Source: JBDTES01 sp039922435 (GTDB lineage Bacteria > Patescibacteriota > Saccharimonadia > Saccharimonadales > UBA4665). From it: 33,385 nt of DNA. How positions within the stretch are numbered: position 1 is the first letter of the stretch; each line of letters starts with the position of its first letter. Positions 7,923 through 14,380 of this stretch are shown here, piece after piece. The notes under the pieces were generated by a model. It was given only the letters and a program-made list of their open reading frames with translations. It was not told the DNA's origin and made no database searches. Both the position numbers and the translations under genes were made by a program. The stretch spans positions 1-33,385 of the forward strand of contig JBDTES010000023.1 in assembly GCA_039922435.1 (NCBI GenBank). The letters run 5' to 3'.

Positions 7923-8003
7923 CATAAGGTTCACCTCTGAGAGGTGTTATTTTTTACATGTATCGTAGATTAGTTTGCTAATTGTGACTTAATCAGCTCA
8001 ATT
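7923..8003. repeat. 81-bp imperfect direct repeat, copy A
   Basis: Aligns without gaps to 9106-9186 with about 14 mismatches. It carries a hairpin CACCTC-TGA-GAGGTG followed by TTATTTTTT (plus-strand terminator shape), then a segment ending in TTAATCAGCTCAAT. The two copies flank the orphan gene at 8099-9016. The rest of the 7.7-8.1 kb gap holds only the SDR remnant and a short ORF fragment. Confidence 0.7.
7932..7955 (+). terminator. Terminator-like hairpin within repeat copy A
   Basis: A 6-bp perfect stem CACCTC/GAGGTG with a TGA loop, then TTATTTTTT on the plus strand. No plus-strand gene lies just upstream, so it may belong to a small RNA or a lost gene. Confidence 0.5.
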
Positions 8004-8021
8004 TATTCTTTTTAATCTTAG

Positions 8022-8114
8022 GAGAACAAGGTTTCACCTCATGATAACGAGATTTATGGCCTAGTAGGATATTTAAGGCATCACCTTGATAAGAATGGCT
8101 ACGAGCGTATCTGA
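8022..8114 (+). pseudogene. Short C-terminal-like ORF fragment
   Basis: A 30-codon open stretch without a start codon, directly after a TAG. It reads with protein-like composition (NEIYGLVGYLRHHLDKNGY) and ends at a TGA. It resembles the tail of a winged-helix or other small domain, but I cannot identify it. It overlaps the 3' end of the opposite-strand gene by 16 bases and may be chance. Confidence 0.2.
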
Positions 8115-9016
8115 TCGAGCAATTCCATGTACACCTGTAGCTCCTCGGCGCTAGGTGAATTGAGCTCTGGATTGGCTAGAACTATTTTATTAGACTCCTG
8201 GGTAGCCACAGCCTTCGCTTTAATCTTTTCAATAAGACCAAGCAACTCACTACCCTTGTCCAAAGCTTCATATCTATCAATCAATTCACTCACATCCGAA
8301 GGATCTTTTCCAATCAATTCTGCTTTGAATAAGTTCATAACAGTAACTATGCTACCTTCATCATTATTCTGTAGAAAGAATTCAATTACGCTCCGCAATC
8401 CTTCGTCCTGAACAGGAGACAAAGTCTGGCTCACTTCTACTGAATAGTCAGGACTTGATGTCGGTATATCAACCACCCTGAGACTACGTTTCAAATACTC
8501 ATCTTCAATTTCAAACTCAAGTTCCCTTGCGATCACAACCCCATTTGCGTCTGCAATTCGCAGCGTAGTTACAGTATATTGTTCGCTCTCAGTATCGCCA
8601 AACAAATACTTAGCGTATGTTGAGGTTGCGTTTTTTACCCGATCCTCCACTCTTTTTATAACAACATCCACTTGAGTTTCTTGCTCAGGAGTTCGATTAT
8701 TGTCATCTGCGAATGGCAACATAACTATTTCGGACGTAGAAATGTCCATCATTGCTGCACTCGACAAAACAATCATCTCTGTAAGCGCCGCTTGTTTCTC
8801 AAGAAGTACAGCTTCCATTTCCAGTGTGCCATATTCGTAGCGATTGCCATCAACACCATCGACAATTATGCCAATATCAGCCCCATTATCTACAAATGGA
8901 TTGCCCTCTACAAATGCAGCAGGCATAAGGAACGCGGCCAGTTCCTGGCTGGTATCCAGCATACTGCGCAAATCAGTTTGATAGGTATCCGAAAAGCCTG
9001 CGGTGAATTCACTCAT
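8099..9016 (-). CDS. Orphan acidic protein of about 305 residues, function unknown
   Basis: I do not recognise this protein. It is acidic, with no signal peptide or membrane helix. It shows a mixed alpha/beta first half and a helical C-terminal part (about 205-305), including SDVSELIDRYEALDKGSELL. Two start codons are possible: ATG at 9025 and ATG at 9016. A TATAAT box (9027-9032) would put the transcription start between them, so I choose 9016. The gene is bracketed by two copies of an ~81-bp repeat and lies among gene remnants, which suggests a recently gained or mobile piece. It has no close operon partner. Confidence 0.65.
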   Translation of the reverse strand: MSEFTAGFSDTYQTDLRSMLDTSQELAAFLMPAAFVEGNPFVDNGADIGIIVDGVDGNRYEYGTLEMEAVLLEKQAALTEMIVLSSAAMMDISTSEIVMLPFADDNNRTPEQETQVDVVIKRVEDRVKNATSTYAKYLFGDTESEQYTVTTLRIADANGVVIARELEFEIEDEYLKRSLRVVDIPTSSPDYSVEVSQTLSPVQDEGLRSVIEFFLQNNDEGSIVTVMNLFKAELIGKDPSDVSELIDRYEALDKGSELLGLIEKIKAKAVATQESNKIVLANPELNSPSAEELQVYMELLDQIRS

Positions 9017-9105
9017 AATGTCCATTATTATAACACATCATGATTATTAAAGCAAGCATGTTCGCCTATTTGTGTTGCCTTAAAGCTCAGTACGAAGGAG
9101 TGGCA

Positions 9106-9186
9106 TATAAGTTTCACCCCTGAGAGGTGTTATTTTTTACATATTTTGTAGATCAATCGGCTAGTTGCGACTTAATCGGCTCAATC
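9106..9186. repeat. 81-bp imperfect direct repeat, copy B
   Basis: Second copy of the 7923-8003 repeat, same orientation, about 83 percent identical by eye. It keeps the hairpin and T-run. On the minus strand the inner part reads IEPIKSQLAD-stop here and IELIKSQLAN-stop in copy A, so the repeat may contain the 3' end of a duplicated gene. Confidence 0.7.
9115..9138 (+). terminator. Terminator-like hairpin within repeat copy B
   Basis: CACCCC-TGA-GAGGTG (one mismatch) followed by TTATTTTTT on the plus strand. It matches copy A, and no plus-strand gene precedes it. Confidence 0.45.
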
Positions 9187-9418
9187 TCTTTTTCCCGCTC
9201 GTAATCACGTAAAGATTGCTTACTTCTTGCAATGCCATTAAGTGGGTGGGAGGTTAAACTTCCTTCTCGAAGTCTTCTATCGTTCTTACGCCACAGTCTA
9301 GCACGGCATCGTATACGTCGTTAGACTGGTATTTCTTTCCGTAGACGCCCTTTCGGATGAGCTGATACTAAATGGCAAGTACAGAATCCTCTGCCACCGT
9401 ATCAAGAATGTTTAATGG
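9153..9418 (-). pseudogene. Degraded gene with an in-frame stop and a frameshift, unknown family
   Basis: Starting at 9418 the minus strand reads NILDTVAEDSVLAI, then a TAG (9370-9368), then YQLIRKGVYGKKYQSNDVYD in the same frame to a TAA at 9256-9254. A second frame takes over with HPLNGIARSKQSLRDYEREK and ends at the TGA at 9155-9153. Both stretches look like protein, which suggests one ancestral gene with a nonsense mutation and a frameshift. No start codon is visible. The family is not recognised. It occupies most of the gap between 9026 and 9425. Confidence 0.4.
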
Positions 9419-9425
9419 TTAGGTG

Positions 9426-10001
9426 TTACGCTGGAGCAAGTCTTTTTCTTTGAACCAATATCATTACGACAAACAGCCCGTTGGTTAAGACTAGAGAGGC
9501 TGGGTACAGAACCGTTACTGTAGACAGTTGGTGTAGAGCAAATAAACTAACAACGAACTTTAATCCGCTTAGGGTATAGGTAAATGCCGGCTCACTATTC
9601 GGCTTCGAGAATGATTTACGAAAGGTTGGTGCGAATGCCAACATATCGATTGCTGTAATCAAAATGATTGCTAATAATGGGTCATTCGTAACAGCCCATA
9701 GTGCCAGTGCGACCATACAACCACCTAGAAACAGCCAATCGACTAGCGGAAACCCCCTTGTGCCTTTTATTAACGCTAAGACACAAATTGTAAAACTAAT
9801 AAATGCAGTAAAACCGGTTACCCAGGCACCTGGTCCAGCCTTGCCTGCTATCTGCCCACCAAACGCTATTGCCGTTAATACGCCCCACACAAACCAAGTA
9901 AAGGCGTGGGGCTTGGTCTTGCCATTAAAGATCGTGCGAAAATACGGAACATAGCCAACAGCTCCGATGATAACAGCCACTAAGCCAAGTGTTTCTCTCA
10001 T
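9426..10001 (-). CDS. PQ-loop/SWEET-like multi-helix membrane protein
   Basis: A 191-residue integral membrane protein with about six or seven hydrophobic helices. The sequence is internally repeated. YVPYFRTIFNGKTKPHAFTW (17-36) and FAPTFRKSFSKPNSEPAFTY (122-141) occupy equivalent positions, each after one helix and before the next. That pattern is typical of PQ-loop (MtN3/SWEET-like) transporters, which are built from two triple-helix bundles. A transport role for a small solute is inference. No strong promoter is seen; a weak TATTTA lies 5 bases before the ATG. Confidence 0.7.
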   Translation of the reverse strand: MRETLGLVAVIIGAVGYVPYFRTIFNGKTKPHAFTWFVWGVLTAIAFGGQIAGKAGPGAWVTGFTAFISFTICVLALIKGTRGFPLVDWLFLGGCMVALALWAVTNDPLLAIILITAIDMLAFAPTFRKSFSKPNSEPAFTYTLSGLKFVVSLFALHQLSTVTVLYPASLVLTNGLFVVMILVQRKRLAPA

Positions 10002-10187
10002 AATCTTAAATACAGCATATCAAAAACGATGAAAAGATATCTTATCTTTGTAGAGTTCGTAACACTTATTGAATATATGGGCAGGAAGGCTCGCTCTACC
10101 CTTGGCAAACCCAATCTATTGGTGGATGTATATAATCGCCTACCTAACATAAGCCTGGTCACTCTTCTGAACACAACAAAACTAGAT

Positions 10188-10910
10188 CTACGAGGCGACC
10201 ATTTGGGCGAGGTGGTCTGCAATATTCAGAGTAGCGTAACGCGACGTCCAGCTACCACCACACAACATCCCATATATATTATATGTATGGCCAGCCACAG
10301 CAACACTCTTATACGGTGTTAGCTTTGCTGCGTCAGATGCGCTTTCGATACTATCCGTAGTATCCCGAAACGCATATACACCTGCAACCTGGCCAGCTCC
10401 GCAGCCCTCATCTTTCGACAAGCTAGCTTCGCTATCTCCAAAGAAAAACGCTTGTGGTTGATTATTGGCGTCCGAAATGCCGAGCCTATAGTAAACAACC
10501 AGTGAAGCACCGATGTTGGTAGAGGTCATGGATACAAGTGGTACATTAACTCCCCACTCAGGAATAGACGTATACTGCGTTAGCGGTGATGGTTGAGATG
10601 GTGCAACTGGCGTAGCCTTAACGGGACTAGGCGCTGGCGTTATGGTTTTATTGGTCGTAGTCGCAGGTGCTGTCGGTTGAGTAGCAGTTGGTATATCCTG
10701 GCTTTTATTTGGCAGGCTAACAATAATTGGAGCTGGGTTAGTTTTAGTACCTTTGGCTACTACGTCACTGTTAACGGTTTTGTGGCCAGTCCTATATACG
10801 ACGTAGCCACTCCCAACCACGCCTCCAATCACAATGACTGCAACTAAAGCTAGAATTATATGGGCAATACCCTGTTGGTTATCACGGATTTTCGTATATC
10901 TATATTTCAT
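10188..10910 (-). CDS. Membrane-anchored secreted protein, function unknown
   Basis: A 240-residue surface protein. A short basic N-terminus is followed by QQGIAHIILALVAVIVIGG (12-30), one hydrophobic helix of the kind common at the start of Patescibacteria exported proteins. A Pro/Thr/Ala-rich linker (about 55-112) leads to a C-terminal domain (about 113-240) with two cysteines (in GCGAG and LCGG) that could form a disulfide outside the cell. The domain is not recognised. The gene is preceded by GAAGTGA, a possible weak ribosome-binding site. The 186 bases downstream (10002-10187) hold no supported gene. Confidence 0.7.
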   Translation of the reverse strand: MKYRYTKIRDNQQGIAHIILALVAVIVIGGVVGSGYVVYRTGHKTVNSDVVAKGTKTNPAPIIVSLPNKSQDIPTATQPTAPATTTNKTITPAPSPVKATPVAPSQPSPLTQYTSIPEWGVNVPLVSMTSTNIGASLVVYYRLGISDANNQPQAFFFGDSEASLSKDEGCGAGQVAGVYAFRDTTDSIESASDAAKLTPYKSVAVAGHTYNIYGMLCGGSWTSRYATLNIADHLAQMVAS

Positions 10911-11030
10911 GATTCACTTCTTATATTAAATGTTACTTCGGATAATATCACTTCACCTACAAAATAGGAAGACGTAAAGATTCAAGACCGTGTCTCTTGG
11001 TCAGATTACCAAGCTATGCCAACTCTATAC

Positions 11031-11180
11031 TCAATAACTTCCTTTCTCTTCACATATCCAGCCCTCATTGAGGTAGACAACAAAAAGGGCTCCAACGAGT
11101 CCAACAATACAAACTGGGGCACCATAAACTACGAGGTTAAAACGTACCTCCCTTAGATATTTGTAAAAGGTGACATGATT
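11031..11180 (-). pseudogene. Small membrane-protein reading frame lacking a start codon
   Basis: A 49-codon minus-strand frame between two stops. It reads FYKYLREVRFNLVVYGAP, then a hydrophobic helix (CIVGLVGALFVVYL), then NEGWICEEKGSY and stop. It looks like a genuine one-helix membrane peptide but has no ATG, GTG or TTG. A TAAAAT box lies 6 bases before codon 4 (ACC), where the window's usual geometry would put a start codon, so the start may have been lost. The remainder of the 10911-11213 gap shows nothing else except the 32-base repeat inside this frame. Confidence 0.35.
11112..11143. repeat. 32-bp repeat, copy 1
   Basis: Matches 13555-13586 at 27 of 32 positions in the same orientation. 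On the minus strand it encodes FNLVVYGAPV here and FNFVAYGAPI in the second copy. The repeat is therefore probably a piece of a duplicated coding sequence. Confidence 0.5.
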
Positions 11181-11213
11181 TTAGTGCCCACTTGTGTTCA
11201 AGCGTAGTTCAGG

Positions 11214-11822
11214 TCAATCCGATTCTGTGCAATATCGAGTCTCTACCATATACGATAGTCGATTACCAAAATCTTCCACTGCAAACCGTTCTTGTTTGAG
11301 AGAATCGGCAAGATCGTATACAGCTACCAGTGACGACATAGCTCCTCGAAGCACGGCCACGGGTTCTGTGTATATAGATACTCCAGTGGTCTGGTGTCTT
11401 ACTGCAAAAACAGTCGCTCCCTCTGCGAGAATTGTGCTACCCAACAAACTCTGCACTTCATCGACAGTATGGGTAGGTGACGTAACATCATATCCCTCAA
11501 GCAGACCTAAAACAACCCGAAATCCCGATTGCGAACCTTCTGAATTGACTCTAAAGTTAAGATCATATGCTAGTTCAACCATTCCTTTCTCGCATTCCGC
11601 AATAGAAGTGACTCCGTACTTTAGGCGCGGATAACGAGTTCGGGTAAAAGAGCGTACGTTACCTGCATCGTCAGTCTCAAAATAACCTGTATACCGTTGC
11701 TTATTCCTAGTAGCGGTAGCGAGAACAATACGTTCGAAATCAGGATAAGCTGCATTGCCCTTAACCTCGGCTGACCATAATTTTATTGGTTTACCTTCTT
11801 TGAATACAGATGTTAATGCCAT
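11214..11822 (-). CDS. Hypothetical protein of about 202 residues
   Basis: I do not recognise this protein. It has no membrane helix or signal peptide and looks like a soluble alpha/beta protein. The N-terminal half is rich in charged beta-like strands. The second half contains VVLGLLEGYD, then SPTHTVDEVQSLL, and a segment ending RYCTESD. I chose the ATG at 11822; an alternative TTG at 11858 would add 12 residues. An overlapping plus-strand frame (11194-11634) is a shadow with poor composition. Upstream is a TATATT-like box but no Shine-Dalgarno. Genes on both sides are unrelated. Confidence 0.6.
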   Translation of the reverse strand: MALTSVFKEGKPIKLWSAEVKGNAAYPDFERIVLATATRNKQRYTGYFETDDAGNVRSFTRTRYPRLKYGVTSIAECEKGMVELAYDLNFRVNSEGSQSGFRVVLGLLEGYDVTSPTHTVDEVQSLLGSTILAEGATVFAVRHQTTGVSIYTEPVAVLRGAMSSLVAVYDLADSLKQERFAVEDFGNRLSYMVETRYCTESD

Positions 11823-11871
11823 GAAATATATAATGTACTTACAATCAGAAATGAGCAAGCATTAGCAAAAC

Positions 11872-11900
11872 AAAAGACGCTCGGTTAGAGCGTCTTTTTT
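11872..11900. terminator. Bidirectional rho-independent terminator
   Basis: A 7-bp stem GACGCTC/GAGCGTC with a 5-base loop, flanked by AAAA on the left and TTTTTT on the right, so it can act on both strands. On the minus strand it follows the tRNA-like structure at 11913-11972. Confidence 0.75.
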
Positions 11901-11912
11901 GATTTTAGCGTA

Positions 11913-11972
11913 GTCAGACGAGGGGACTCTAACCCTCCGGCCAGCCTAAGGCTGTCTAACGGCTAAAGCCGT
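11913..11972 (-). other. tRNA-like structured remnant
   Basis: On the minus strand GTTAGAC and GTCTGAC can pair as a 7-bp acceptor-like stem (11954-11960 with 11913-11919, one G-U). They enclose an AGCC/GGCT hairpin and a T-arm-like hairpin GAGGG-TTAGAGTC-CCCTC. The tRNA-Gly in this window has the same TTAGAGT T-loop. A further hairpin (ACGGC/GCCGT) adjoins it at 11959-11972. There is no anticodon arm and no CCA, so it is not a working tRNA. A terminator follows, as after the real tRNAs here. Confidence 0.3.
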
Positions 11973-12159
11973 GGCTCATTTTGATTTTGACGAGGCCAAT
12001 GGTTGGAATCTATCGCGCCGAACACGAAAAAGTCCTGCCCTTTCAGACAAGACTCTTTTCGTGGTGCACCAACGTTGAGATATTACAAATATCTGCGATA
12101 GTACAATGCAATAATCAGAAGCTACTAAACCTAGCGAACCTCTTTAGTCTATCGATAGC

Positions 12160-12720
12160 TTAATCTAGCGGTGCTTTTCGTATCATTTCAATTTCAGGTA
12201 TTTGCGTGTTGCCGTACACGTTACCTTCATCAACTACAACCCTGTCTGTCTTCTCAAAACCAAAGTGTTTGTAAAAATCAATTGCATTCTGATTATAGCT
12301 AGCAACAAGCAAGTAGATATCCTCTGTGTTGCCATGCCATTCAAGTGCCTTTTTCATGAGCTGTCCGCCTACGCCCTTGCCTTGAGCTTCTGGTAGAACA
12401 TACATGGCACCAATTCTTCGTTTAGCATCTATTATCCCAGGAGCTGCCATCCCAACCACTTTTCCATCAGTTCTGGCAACGAATACGGCAACTGAACCAT
12501 CATCTGTTTCGATTCTTTTACGCCAATTCTCTATGTTCTGTGGGATACGTTCTCTATTCTCGCCCTCAGTGCGAAGCCGAATGTCTTCCTCGGATATACC
12601 AGCTTCAGCATTTGGATAAGTTGCAAGCCAAGTTTGTCGGAGTAGCCCAGATACAGCCTCTGCGTCCTCGGCAGTGGCTCTCTCTATGGTAATTGCATTG
12701 TTATCAATTTCATTGGACAT
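12160..12720 (-). CDS. GNAT-family N-acetyltransferase
   Basis: Acetyl-CoA-dependent N-acetyltransferase of the GNAT superfamily. The acetyl-CoA pyrophosphate loop is visible as MYVLPEAQGKGVGGQLM (Q/RxxGxG/A type), followed by an AL.W helix. The later motif YNQNAIDFYKHFGF is the typical motif B. Earlier strands with DGSVAVFVA and KVVGMAAPG complete the fold. The substrate is unknown. I start at the ATG at 12720 because AGGA lies 6 bases before it; the ATG five codons upstream has no such site. It sits alone upstream of the mazEF genes and may belong to the accessory set. Confidence 0.9.
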   Translation of the reverse strand: MSNEIDNNAITIERATAEDAEAVSGLLRQTWLATYPNAEAGISEEDIRLRTEGENRERIPQNIENWRKRIETDDGSVAVFVARTDGKVVGMAAPGIIDAKRRIGAMYVLPEAQGKGVGGQLMKKALEWHGNTEDIYLLVASYNQNAIDFYKHFGFEKTDRVVVDEGNVYGNTQIPEIEMIRKAPLD

Positions 12721-12858
12721 GGTTGTTCCTGTCATTTACTGTATTTCATCAAAAAAGACCTTAAAAGGGGCTAAATGTTAGAAACTATACTGTTTCAAAA
12801 TCGTTTGGGTCTAACTGGTGCACTTGACGCACTTTCTTTCGAACACCTTCTGATAAGG

Positions 12859-13194
12859 CTAAATATCTGTCTGAAACATCGAGCACAAAACACTGCTGAG
12901 TGATTGAGTGTCTTTATTGCTCAAAACTGCAAATTCTGCTCCCAATCGTTTGTTATCAATTGTTTTAATCTGGTCACAAGCTAAGGCTCCAGGGTGGTCA
13001 TTGTAGTTTACTGCTACATAAAACGGAAAATTTCGTACAGTACTTGTTAGCGGAACTACGATAACCGTGCCAAGTGCATCATTCATTTCATTTGGGGAGA
13101 CCACGACACATGGGCGAGTTTTCTTCATCTGATGGCCATAGGTTGGTTCGAGATTGCACCAATAGATAGTGAATTGCTTGACTTGGGATTTCAT
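12859..13194 (-). CDS. mazF: MazF/PemK-family toxin (mRNA interferase)
   Basis: A 111-residue PemK/MazF-fold protein, a sequence-specific ribonuclease in characterised members. IYWCNLEPTYGHQMKKTRPCVVV (9-31) holds the conserved first strand and the Lys-Thr-Arg-Pro motif with the key arginine. GTVIVVPLTST (42-52) and ALACDQIKTIDNKRL (70-84) match the family's later motifs, including the DQ.....D..R segment of the active site. Its start overlaps the antitoxin stop by one base (TAATG), so translation is coupled. The gene looks intact and full length. Confidence 0.92.
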   Translation of the reverse strand: MKSQVKQFTIYWCNLEPTYGHQMKKTRPCVVVSPNEMNDALGTVIVVPLTSTVRNFPFYVAVNYNDHPGALACDQIKTIDNKRLGAEFAVLSNKDTQSLSSVLCSMFQTDI

Positions 13195-13466
13195 TATTCC
13201 ATCCCGTCTAGCAATGTGGCATCCACTTCTGCCTGCATGTCTCCATACTTATCTATCGCAGTCGGGAGGCCGTTAGTAGTAATTTCTGCCTCAATCTGTT
13301 GTTCCCAACCTTCTCGTACATTTACAGGGTTGCTTATTATAATCTTACCCTGCTTTGCTTCAAGAGTTACTCTATTGCTTAACCCACTCATTCGAAGAAG
13401 TTCCTTAGGCAGGCGAACTGCAACGCTGTTACCGGAGGTGGTAAGGTTTGTACTTATTGTGTTCAT
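13194..13466 (-). CDS. mazE: AbrB/MazE-type antitoxin
   Basis: A 90-residue antitoxin. The N-terminal swapped-hairpin DNA-binding domain is visible as TTSGNSVAVRLPKELLR followed by VTLEAKQGKIIIS. The C-terminal acidic tail (about 55-90) would wrap the toxin. I start at the ATG at 13466; the longer frame upstream is not supported because it runs through the promoter. A strong promoter and a 13-base palindrome overlap the start, so the pair is probably autoregulated by MazE or MazEF binding there. The promoter places the transcription start at the ATG itself. Confidence 0.88.
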   Translation of the reverse strand: MNTISTNLTTSGNSVAVRLPKELLRMSGLSNRVTLEAKQGKIIISNPVNVREGWEQQIEAEITTNGLPTAIDKYGDMQAEVDATLLDGME

Positions 13467-13467
13467 A

Positions 13468-13480
13468 CGTACATTGTACG
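13468..13480. promoter_or_regulatory. Palindromic operator overlapping the mazE -10 box
   Basis: CGTACA-A-TGTACG, a perfect 6-1-6 palindrome, covers the TACAAT -10 box and ends two bases before the mazE start codon. It is a likely binding site for the antitoxin, as in other AbrB-type toxin-antitoxin loci. Binding here would block RNA polymerase. Confidence 0.65.
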
Positions 13481-13501
13481 CACGATAACTGCTTTTGTCA
13501 A
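13473..13501 (-). promoter_or_regulatory. Strong sigma70 promoter of mazEF (leaderless type)
   Basis: The minus strand carries a consensus TTGACA (13501-13496), a 17-base spacer and TACAAT (13478-13473). The gap to the ATG is 6 bases, so the transcript would begin at or beside the start codon. Confidence 0.8.
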
Positions 13502-13525
13502 TAGAAAACTTAAGCGTATTAAACA

Positions 13526-13545
13526 GAAAAGCGCCCGAAGGCGCT
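13526..13545 (-). terminator. Rho-independent terminator upstream of mazEF
   Basis: On the minus strand a 6-bp stem AGCGCC/GGCGCT closes a TTCG tetraloop and is followed by TTTT. It would stop antisense transcription entering mazEF from the right. It overlaps a remnant reading frame. Confidence 0.6.
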
Positions 13546-13554
13546 AAATCTACG

Positions 13555-13586
13555 AATTGGTGCGCCATAAGCTACGAAGTTAAAAC
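13555..13586. repeat. 32-bp repeat, copy 2
   Basis: Second copy of the 11112-11143 repeat (27 of 32 identical). It lies between the mazEF promoter and the divergent histidine phosphatase gene. Confidence 0.5.
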
Positions 13587-13620
13587 TATGCTCATAGCTA
13601 ATACTGCACAATAGAGATGA

Positions 13621-13626
13621 TACAAT
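13621..13626 (+). promoter_or_regulatory. -10 box (leaderless type) for the histidine phosphatase
   Basis: TACAAT with a 6-base gap to the ATG at 13633. No Shine-Dalgarno and only a poor -35 are seen. Confidence 0.5.
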
Positions 13627-13632
13627 TATGAT

Positions 13633-14157
13633 ATGAAACTATACTTTGCTAGACACGGCCAAACAGATGCAAATGTCAGCATGACAGGTAATCCTGCAGA
13701 TGACGAACCATTGAATCCGTCGGGCCTGCAACAAGCAAAACAATTAGCCGTGGAGTTAAAGGACGTTCACTTCGATATTATTATCTCATCTTCACTTTCT
13801 CGAGCCCGACAGACCGCAGAAGCAGTCAATGAGAATCGCAATATCCCTATTATTTCGGACGCCTCGTGGCGTGAACGGGACTTAGCGGCATACCTGACAT
13901 TGGATGCATGGAATGATGCTTTTGATTTCGATAAAGATACCCAATCGAATGCTATCGAGCCGCTTGGAGAGTTCTTTAATCGTGTTTATACGGCACTAGA
14001 TAGGCTAAAAGAGAATCATGACACTGAAACTGTACTTATAGTATCGCACGGCGGAGTACAGGGCTGTGTATATGCGTACGCCAACAAGTTACCGCTATCT
14101 GGTAATATGCGCATAAAACCGATGCATAATTGTGAATATCGAATCTTCGATATATAG
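13633..14157 (+). CDS. Histidine phosphatase superfamily protein (phosphoglycerate-mutase-like)
   Basis: A 174-residue member of branch 1 of the histidine phosphatase superfamily. The catalytic RHG motif is at 7-9 (phospho-His8), a phosphate-binding arginine is in SLSRARQT (about Arg57), the acid/base glutamate is in WRERDL (Glu81), and the second catalytic histidine is in LIVSHGG (His139). The core is short, so it is more likely a general phosphatase (CobC/SixA-like) than a true phosphoglycerate mutase. The substrate cannot be assigned. It is followed by a bidirectional terminator shared with the convergent tRNA-Gly. Confidence 0.92.
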   Translation: MKLYFARHGQTDANVSMTGNPADDEPLNPSGLQQAKQLAVELKDVHFDIIISSSLSRARQTAEAVNENRNIPIISDASWRERDLAAYLTLDAWNDAFDFDKDTQSNAIEPLGEFFNRVYTALDRLKENHDTETVLIVSHGGVQGCVYAYANKLPLSGNMRIKPMHNCEYRIFDI

Positions 14158-14188
14158 ACTGAGATAATCACAAATGATTTAGTACAAC

Positions 14189-14220
14189 AAAAAAGACGAG
14201 GTTTTATTCTCGTCTTTTTT
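14189..14220. terminator. Bidirectional terminator between histidine phosphatase and tRNA-Gly
   Basis: Stem GACGAG/CTCGTC with an 8-base loop, flanked by A6 and T6, so it works in both directions. It ends the plus-strand phosphatase and the minus-strand tRNA-Gly. Confidence 0.85.
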
Positions 14221-14223
14221 GCC

Positions 14224-14300
14224 TGGTGCGGGTGAGGGGACTCTAACCCCTGGCCTCGTCCTTGGCAAGGACGCGCTCTAAACAACTGAGCTACACCCGC
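14224..14300 (-). tRNA. tRNA-Gly (GCC)
   Basis: Full cloverleaf on the minus strand: acceptor GCGGGTG/CACCCGC, D-stem GCTC/GAGC, anticodon stem CGTCC/GGACG with loop TTGCCAA (anticodon GCC), and T-stem AGGGG/CCCCT with loop TTAGAGT. Discriminator A and an encoded CCA (14224-14226) follow. The T-loop lacks the usual TTC start (TTAGAGT), which is unusual but clear. Confidence 0.95.
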
Positions 14301-14380
14301 ATAACAAGGGTGAATTATATAGGACTCAATGGATTTGGGCAAGTATCCGCACTGTTTTTAAGGTAGAATACACAGAGATC

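Noticed and set aside
10029..10322. Plus-strand 97-aa reading frame
   Set aside because: Its first part looks mildly protein-like, but it overlaps the C-terminal 45 codons of the better-supported surface protein and has no convincing start signals.
11194..11634. Plus-strand 146-aa reading frame
   Set aside because: It lies wholly over the 202-aa minus-strand gene, is very rich in Ser, Thr and Arg with no domain-like pattern, and has no promoter or ribosome-binding site.
12023..12063. Imperfect hairpin with 8-bp CACGAAAA/TTTTCGTG ends
   Set aside because: There is no T-run on either strand and no gene boundary fits; it may be chance, so it is not called as a terminator.
13194..13568. Longer mazE starting at 13568
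   Set aside because: The extra 34 codons would cross the terminator, -35 and -10 boxes; the ATG at 13466 fits the promoter.
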